A stretch of 64,000 nucleotides of DNA from an uncultured Psychroserpens sp. (GTDB taxonomy: Bacteria; Bacteroidota; Bacteroidia; Flavobacteriales; Flavobacteriaceae): positions 186,001 to 250,000 of the forward strand of contig NZ_CANNDQ010000001.1 of NCBI RefSeq assembly GCF_947503375.1, read 5' to 3'. Each line of letters opens with the position of its first letter. Position 1 is the first letter of the stretch. This document shows, piece by piece, positions 59,101 to 64,000 of this stretch. The notes under the pieces are model-generated. The model worked only from the letters and a program-made list of their open reading frames with translations. It was not told the origin of the DNA and searched no databases. The position numbers and the translations under genes are program-made.

Positions 59101-62100
59101 CTAACGCCATAGATTCTTTAACTCAAAAAGCAGAATACGCTTATGGATTAAATCATAACATGCCTACACAAGTTAAAAACACACTTAGTAACGGAAATAC
59201 CGTTTTCACAAACACAAAATATCCTGAAGATTTTGCTTCAGTAACTCCTGCAGAGCAGAAACTTATTGATCAACATCGCATTGCAACACCTATTAATACA
59301 GAAATACTGGTTAAAGATAGTAATGATCTACTTTTGGCTAAAACAACTCAGCGCAACGTATATAATGATTGGGGGAATGATTATGTGGCATCACAAGACA
59401 TACAAACAGCTAAAGGAAATGATACTTTAGAAGATCGTGTTACCATTCATAGTTATGACATCTATGGCAATCCACTTGAAGTCAGCAAAGCAGACGGCAC
59501 ACACATCATCTATGTTTGGGGTTATAGTAAAGTACTACCGATTGCAAAGATTGAAAATGCAACATACGTCGGCTTGGCTTCAAACATCCAAACCGATATT
59601 GATGCAGCAAAAACGGCTTCTAATTTAGATACTGATGCTGCTTCTGAAAACACGTTACGTACTGCTTTAAATACCTTAAGAGGTCATTTTCCAGATGCTA
59701 TGGTAAGCACTTATACCTATGATCCGTTAGTTGGTGTGACCAGTATGACCGATCCTAGAGGTTATACCATGTTTTATGAGTACGATCACTTAAATCGATT
59801 AAAACAAGTAAAAGACGATCAGGGTTATCTGTTAAGCACAAACGCTTATGTATATGGTAGTTTAAACTATGTTGACGCTACTGCATTTCAAGTGAAAACC
59901 ACCGATGGTCTAACCAATGCCAGCACTCAAGCTAATCTTACAGATGATGAAAAAATAGAAAGTAGAACTTATTATGATGGTCTTGGCAGACCAATGCAAA
60001 GTATTGCCAAACAGGCTGGAGGTAATAAGCAAGATATTATTACACCAATCGTGTATGATGCTTTTGCAAGACAAACAAAGGAGTATTTACCATTTGCAAG
60101 AAGTACATCTTCTCTCACTTACGAATCGCCTAGTACTTTAATGCCAGCCATTGATAGTTATTATGCAACAAGATACCCAGATGATATTGATGGTGCATCT
60201 CCAAACCCGTTTAGTGAAACCCGTATCGAAGATTCCCCTCTTAATCGAATACTAGAACAAGGTGCTCCTGGTGAAGATTGGGCTGTTGATGCAGCAAGTG
60301 ATTTGGATCACACCATAAAATTTGAATACCATACTAATAGTTCTTCTGAAGTTGAGCATTACAGTGTCTTTTTTCCAACACTAGATACTGAAGCGCCTCA
60401 ATTATTTTACAATGGCCATTATGCTGCTAATGAGCTTTTTAAAACCATTACTAAGGATGAAAACTGGCAACCAGGACAAACTCAAGCCAAAGCACATACG
60501 GTTGAGGAGTTTAAAAACAAACAGGGTCAAGTGGTATTAAAACGCACCTATGGCTCCAAAGGAAATAAACATGACACCAATTATGTGTATGACGATTATG
60601 GGAATCTGTCTTATGTGCTCTCTCCAAAAGGCAGTGATAATATATTAGCAAGTGTGAGTTATACTTCTGCAACCTACAACCCTAAGCCTTCAGATCTTAT
60701 TCCTTTGGATAAATTGGGTGTTCCTGTCACTACTGGCACAGGCGCCATTGATATTATTATTAATGCACCTGAAAATACCATTACGGTTGATTTTGATGTG
60801 ACTTTTAACGCAAGTACTTTTTTAAATAATGGAGCGGTGTTTCTTATAGATACTGGGATTCCAAATATGTTTATTGGAACCATTACTGCAAATGGAAGTA
60901 ATTATGCTGTTTCAGTACAAGATGGCTACTTATTTATAATGGGAACTGGTATGGTTTCTTCAATAGATCAAACCTTAGTAACTAGCTTACCAAATCATTT
61001 TATAAAATCAAACGTTGTAAATGATTTGTGCTATCAATACCATTACGATAATCGTAATCGTCTTATTGAAAAGAAAATCCCACAAAAAGGATGGGAATAT
61101 ATTGTATATGACAAGCTAGATCGACCTGTATTAACCCAAGATGCTAACCTTAAACAAAACGATGATTGGTTATTTACAAAATATGATGCAGTAAATAGAC
61201 CAGTATATATGGGAATACATCATAAAGTTCCTTCTGGAACTTCTGGAGCTCCAGACAATGATGAAAGAAAGCAATTACAGTATACTTTAAATACTGCAAC
61301 AGTTTTAAATGAGTCATCCAGTTCATCATATACCGTTATTGATGATTCTCCTGTGTATTATACCAACAGTGCATTTCCAAATACTGATATTACCGAATTG
61401 CATACGATCAATTATTATGATGATTATAATTCAGATCTTACTTCGGCATTTGCTGACCCAAATACCGTTTTTGGAGTCAGCACTACAAGTGATACTAGGT
61501 CTTTACCTACTGGTAGTAAGGTGAAAGTCTTAGACACCTCAGATTGGATTACTACAGTGACCTATTACGATGAAAAAGGCCAGTCTATATTTATTGGTAG
61601 TGAAAATGAGTATTTAGACACTACAGATCAAATGAAAAATGAACTGGACTTTACAGGTAAAGTGCTTAAAACCGAAAGTACGCATACCAAAGGCACTAAT
61701 GCCGATATTGTAGTAACAGACCGTTTTACCTATGATCATGCAAGTCGACTTAAAACCCAAAAACAACAAATTGGGTCTCAGGCTGAAGAACTGATTTCAA
61801 ATCATTTATATGATGATTTTGGACAGTTAGTTATTAAAAGTGTTGGAAATACTGAGACTTCGCCACTACAAAGTGTAGATTACAATTATAACATTAGAGG
61901 TTGGCTTAAAGACATCAATGATATTAATAACATTGGTAACGACCTATTTACCTTTAAAATCAATTATAACGATACCGATTTAGGACAAACGAACGACAAA
62001 CTCTACAACGGGAATATTAGTGAGACCATCTGGAAAACAGCTAATGACATCTCTAATACAACCACTAGAGGCTATGCCTATCAATACGATGCACTTAATA

Positions 62101-64000
62101 GGCTCAAAGTCGCTAACATGTCTATTAATACAGGTACTGGATTTACTGTGGCTAATGGCTATCATTCTAATGGCATTGTGTATGATAAAAACGGTAACAT
62201 TATGAGGTTGCAGCGAACAGGGACTTTTAATGTAGTGGATGATCTTACGTATACCTATGATGGTAATCAACTGCTTCGTGTTAGTGATAACGCTTTTGCG
62301 CATCTAGATGGCTTTAAAGATGGTAATACTGTTGGTGATGATTATAGCTACGACGACAATGGCAATATGATAGAAGACAAAAACAAAAACATCTCTACCA
62401 TAGCGTATAACCACCTTAACTTACCAACCACAGTAACCGTTGGTGGCACTAATAATGGCAGCATTACCTATGTATATGATGCTACAGGTGTTAAACTTAC
62501 CAAAGCCGTTATAGAAGCTGGTAGTACTACAACCACTAAATATGCTGGTAATTATATTTATGAGCAAACAGGTACTAGTGAGACATTACAATTCTTTTCA
62601 CATCCAGAAGGCTATGTTGAACCTGACGGTTCTGGAAATTATGATTATATTTACCAATACAAAGACCATTTAGGAAACGTTAGGCTTAGTTATAGCGATA
62701 CCAATGACAATTACATTTCATTTGTAGACAATGCTTTTTATCAAGAGTATGAAGGTTGGTCTCCCGTTGCAAGTTCTGCTAATGGTAGTATAGAATTAGA
62801 AAACAACCGTTTAAAGGTAAATGTTATTGATCAATGGAATGGTGCCTTTATTGTTATAGGTGATAACTTTGGTTCAGGTGAACAAATAGATATACATTTA
62901 GATGTGGATAAAGGTGATACTAATGTGGTACGAGTATATTTAGTAGAATCTGAGCAAAACTATGCTAATCCGTCATATTATATGCTTAATAATAATACAC
63001 AAACAGGAAGTTATACGTATACTCATACAACGATGGGGAAACCTAAGTTACGTTTAGTAATAGATAAATCTAACACCAACCTTAGCGAGTTAACTCATTT
63101 TTATATAGATAATGTATACGTATCTTCTGGTGATCTAGAAATTATTGAAGAAAATAACTATTACCCATTTGGCTTGAAACATAAAGGGTATAATAATGTA
63201 ATAAATGGTACAGACCACCGTTATGGTTTTGGAGGTAAAGAAGAACAAGATGAATTAGGTCTTGAGTGGATGGATTTTCACGCTAGAAATTATGATGCTG
63301 CTTTAGGTAGGTGGATGAATCTTGACCCATTAGCTGAACAATATTTCAATACATCACCTTATAGTTTTGCTTTAAATAATCCGATATTTTTTACTGACCC
63401 TAGTGGTGAAGAAGTTGATATATCTGCTTTATTGAGTACAACAATTGGAGAGGGAGATAAAAAACGGGATAAAACTGAGGATGAACTTAATAGAGATAAA
63501 TGGTTAGCAGCTCAGTTGGTTATTAGTCTTAGTGATATTTCAGGACAGGAAATTACTATTAAAACGGATAAGAACGGTAAATCTATCTTAGTAGGAGATG
63601 AAAATCCATGTGAAACAGATTGTAATGAAGCTAGTGCTTACATATCACATTTATTGAGTTCTGATACAGATACTATAAAAGTTAGTGGTACTGATTTTGG
63701 TTCTGATAGTAGTCAAGATGGTAGTGCAGCTCTATTAGATGGGGCTCAAATAAATGGGATGCAAGAAGCATTAAAAGAAAATGGATTTGATGAAAGAATG
63801 ATGAGTGTTGGAATGGCATTTTTACATGAAAGTTTACATCTTAATGCTGGTGCTGACTTTTTTAGTAGTGAAGAAGATGAAGCAAATAAAATAGATGGTA
63901 TCTTTAAAGACAATGTTTCAAGTAAATCGCCAGCTGGTCCAACTACGGACATAGTTAATAGATTTAGAGAAGGTATGCGTTTACCTATTAGGTCTGCAAG
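56127..64000 (+). CDS. giant RHS/YD-repeat protein (>=2624 aa, runs off window) with candidate HExxH metallopeptidase C-terminus
   Basis: Signal peptide MARFLYSLVILILLFLSFNLSNAQA, open frame to the edge (not in ORF track because no stop); ESRTYYDGLGRPMQSIAKQAGGNKQDI; RHS core DFHARNYDAALGRWMNLDPLAEQYFNTSPYSFALNNPIFFTDPSGEE; then MAFLHESLHLNAGADF. Confidence 0.9.
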   Translation, partial: MARFLYSLVILILLFLSFNLSNAQAELPDVSTLVSVPNSPEAEAFVSYGNTPISYYVGRPNISIPIHSIEGREMSVPVSLTYDASGIKVQSISTNVGAGWNLNAGGMVVRRVNGFPDDIVSGDAFFKINSSSVLNFNSYLNSLRHPVHNYTLSFETFEHTLAKIQNFRAIKMDHELGEVDLLPDTFDFNAPGLTGSVMIDPATGIAISIDDPDLKITYTAASNGSINSWNITSGNGTIYYFNKSEITFTSHTGGSGEEGTREYNSAWYLTKIESPTKNDVFDFTYSSGMFWNQDQLHYNRQVGQIRLTACFETGYDPTNPNWMYTTTSNLTDFKIKQSELLNIRLNGREIIKFHHLTNRLDLSGRKELDKIDIKEGVKILKTFTLNQSYFTANSTPTDEKDYRLKLDGITIHGYDTQGNAVLTPAEQVLDYTFNYIGDNTFPSRNSLGIDYLGYYNGVTNNTSLIPKYTNQYGQIFFGANREPNFNFTTRGMLEEIFYPTGGSTKFTFDYLENITTTLVPQELAEHLVTIDGGVDTSADESDFSCDDTGLIPNTLTQAFTVGSGEVFGNENEYYFDVTTQGNNSQNGRMFFIAIYKDTGVSNTVPPNVTMLQNGDIQIIKHGITVVVGPNECQEVIYNSGNSTTTVCYDHYSNYFTPTNKDKSYCEILTMIENNSPDLVYSSYSTPNDGDIITTEGGLNYFFPGDYKVFIANSLIGKSIKLTRRYVTNSLESSYTTIPLISKISDKTNQGETYIKTLEYLDYTVQQKVQFETIKEVEDNLGLVSNGGQSCPEYKVLERYSTNLYSQTPYEITYPKVKETIEDDLGNKLGSTVYEYYNQNFYTVNQVSPYPIAGVYVPKINEPYVKTNPLNGQLKQVSHYNKSGQIVRKELSNYEFEASLVTTGTNFFSNKILYDYCPVAVDGEIDPNLKKLLYLYTTDLDIPAYKQCLNENGFNPINGFITTDPYSDTNIQFHSFRTRLIENISKDYVYDSTNAIDSLTQKAEYAYGLNHNMPTQVKNTLSNGNTVFTNTKYPEDFASVTPAEQKLIDQHRIATPINTEILVKDSNDLLLAKTTQRNVYNDWGNDYVASQDIQTAKGNDTLEDRVTIHSYDIYGNPLEVSKADGTHIIYVWGYSKVLPIAKIENATYVGLASNIQTDIDAAKTASNLDTDAASENTLRTALNTLRGHFPDAMVSTYTYDPLVGVTSMTDPRGYTMFYEYDHLNRLKQVKDDQGYLLSTNAYVYGSLNYVDATAFQVKTTDGLTNASTQANLTDDEKIESRTYYDGLGRPMQSIAKQAGGNKQDIITPIVYDAFARQTKEYLPFARSTSSLTYESPSTLMPAIDSYYATRYPDDIDGASPNPFSETRIEDSPLNRILEQGAPGEDWAVDAASDLDHTIKFEYHTNSSSEVEHYSVFFPTLDTEAPQLFYNGHYAANELFKTITKDENWQPGQTQAKAHTVEEFKNKQGQVVLKRTYGSKGNKHDTNYVYDDYGNLSYVLSPKGSDNILASVSYTSATYNPKPSDLIPLDKLGVPVTTGTGAIDIIINAPENTITVDFDVTFNASTFLNNGAVFLIDTGIPNMFIGTITANGSNYAVSVQDGYLFIMGTGMVSSIDQTLVTSLPNHFIKSNVVNDLCYQYHYDNRNRLIEKKIPQKGWEYIVYDKLDRPVLTQDANLKQNDDWLFTKYDAVNRPVYMGIHHKVPSGTSGAPDNDERKQLQYTLNTATVLNESSSSSYTVIDDSPVYYTNSAFPNTDITELHTINYYDDYNSDLTSAFADPNTVFGVSTTSDTRSLPTGSKVKVLDTSDWITTVTYYDEKGQSIFIGSENEYLDTTDQMKNELDFTGKVLKTESTHTKGTNADIVVTDRFTYDHASRLKTQKQQIGSQAEELISNHLYDDFGQLVIKSVGNTETSPLQSVDYNYNIRGWLKDINDINNIGNDLFTFKINYNDTDLGQTNDKLYNGNISETIWKTANDISNTTTRGYAYQYDALNRLKVANMSINTGTGFTVANGYHSNGIVYDKNGNIMRLQRTGTFNVVDDLTYTYDGNQLLRVSDNAFAHLDGFKDGNTVGDDYSYDDNGNMIEDKNKNISTIAYNHLNLPTTVTVGGTNNGSITYVYDATGVKLTKAVIEAGSTTTTKYAGNYIYEQTGTSETLQFFSHPEGYVEPDGSGNYDYIYQYKDHLGNVRLSYSDTNDNYISFVDNAFYQEYEGWSPVASSANGSIELENNRLKVNVIDQWNGAFIVIGDNFGSGEQIDIHLDVDKGDTNVVRVYLVESEQNYANPSYYMLNNNTQTGSYTYTHTTMGKPKLRLVIDKSNTNLSELTHFYIDNVYVSSGDLEIIEENNYYPFGLKHKGYNNVINGTDHRYGFGGKEEQDELGLEWMDFHARNYDAALGRWMNLDPLAEQYFNTSPYSFALNNPIFFTDPSGEEVDISALLSTTIGEGDKKRDKTEDELNRDKWLAAQLVISLSDISGQEITIKTDKNGKSILVGDENPCETDCNEASAYISHLLSSDTDTIKVSGTDFGSDSSQDGSAALLDGAQINGMQEALKENGFDERMMSVGMAFLHESLHLNAGADFFSSEEDEANKIDGIFKDNVSSKSPAGPTTDIVNRFREGMRLPIRSA

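Larger units (their letters stand above)
41060..64000. mobile_element. putative integrative element inserted into ssb; right end not in window
   Basis: Recombinase abuts truncated ssb; the 5' half of ssb is not found on the minus strand up to 64000. The extent is an upper-bound guess. Confidence 0.55.

Noticed and set aside
59437-62303. Small ORFs on both strands within 59.4-62.3 kb
   Set aside because: Out of frame with the continuous RHS coding frame 56127-64000.
1-64000. tRNA or rRNA genes as integration targets
   Set aside because: None recognised by eye; the recombinase junction is within ssb instead.

Overview
The window looks like a chromosomal segment from a Flavobacteriaceae/Bacteroidota bacterium: AT-rich, with T9SS sorting domains, DUF1501/DUF1800, BatABCDE and YD-repeat proteins. 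Positions 1-40.85 kb are mostly ordinary chromosome: gpsA (cut by the left edge), pheS, a SulP/beta-carbonic anhydrase/USP/SulP cluster, the complete MoxR-DUF58-BatABCDE operon, oxidoreductases, DUF1501/DUF1800, an ALDH7 dehydrogenase, isoaspartyl peptidase, an alpha-2-macroglobulin, a T9SS type B protein with ten Cys-pair repeats, and pbpC. From about 41.06 kb the picture changes. A single-stranded-DNA-binding protein gene (ssb) is cut at its WHN codons. Fused to the cut is a large serine recombinase whose last codons are read out of frame from ssb. Upstream of the recombinase is a near-gapless minus-strand gene chain: RHS protein with a Tlde1/L,D-transpeptidase-like C-terminus, membrane protein (candidate immunity), mini YD-repeat/T9SS protein, membrane protein, VirD4/HerA-like ATPase with a C-terminal PD-(D/E)XK-like domain, recombinase. 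Next come a membrane TPR-LuxR regulator, a tiny lipoprotein, a TPR histidine kinase/LytTR pair, and a second, very large RHS gene (56127 to beyond 64000, absent from the ORF track) ending in a candidate HExxH metallopeptidase toxin domain. The 5' half of ssb is not in the window, so the element probably extends past the right edge. The candidate novel system is an ssb-targeted integrative element whose toxin/immunity genes sit head-to-tail with its ATPase-nuclease and integrase. All family calls were made by eye from the translations; no searches were run.
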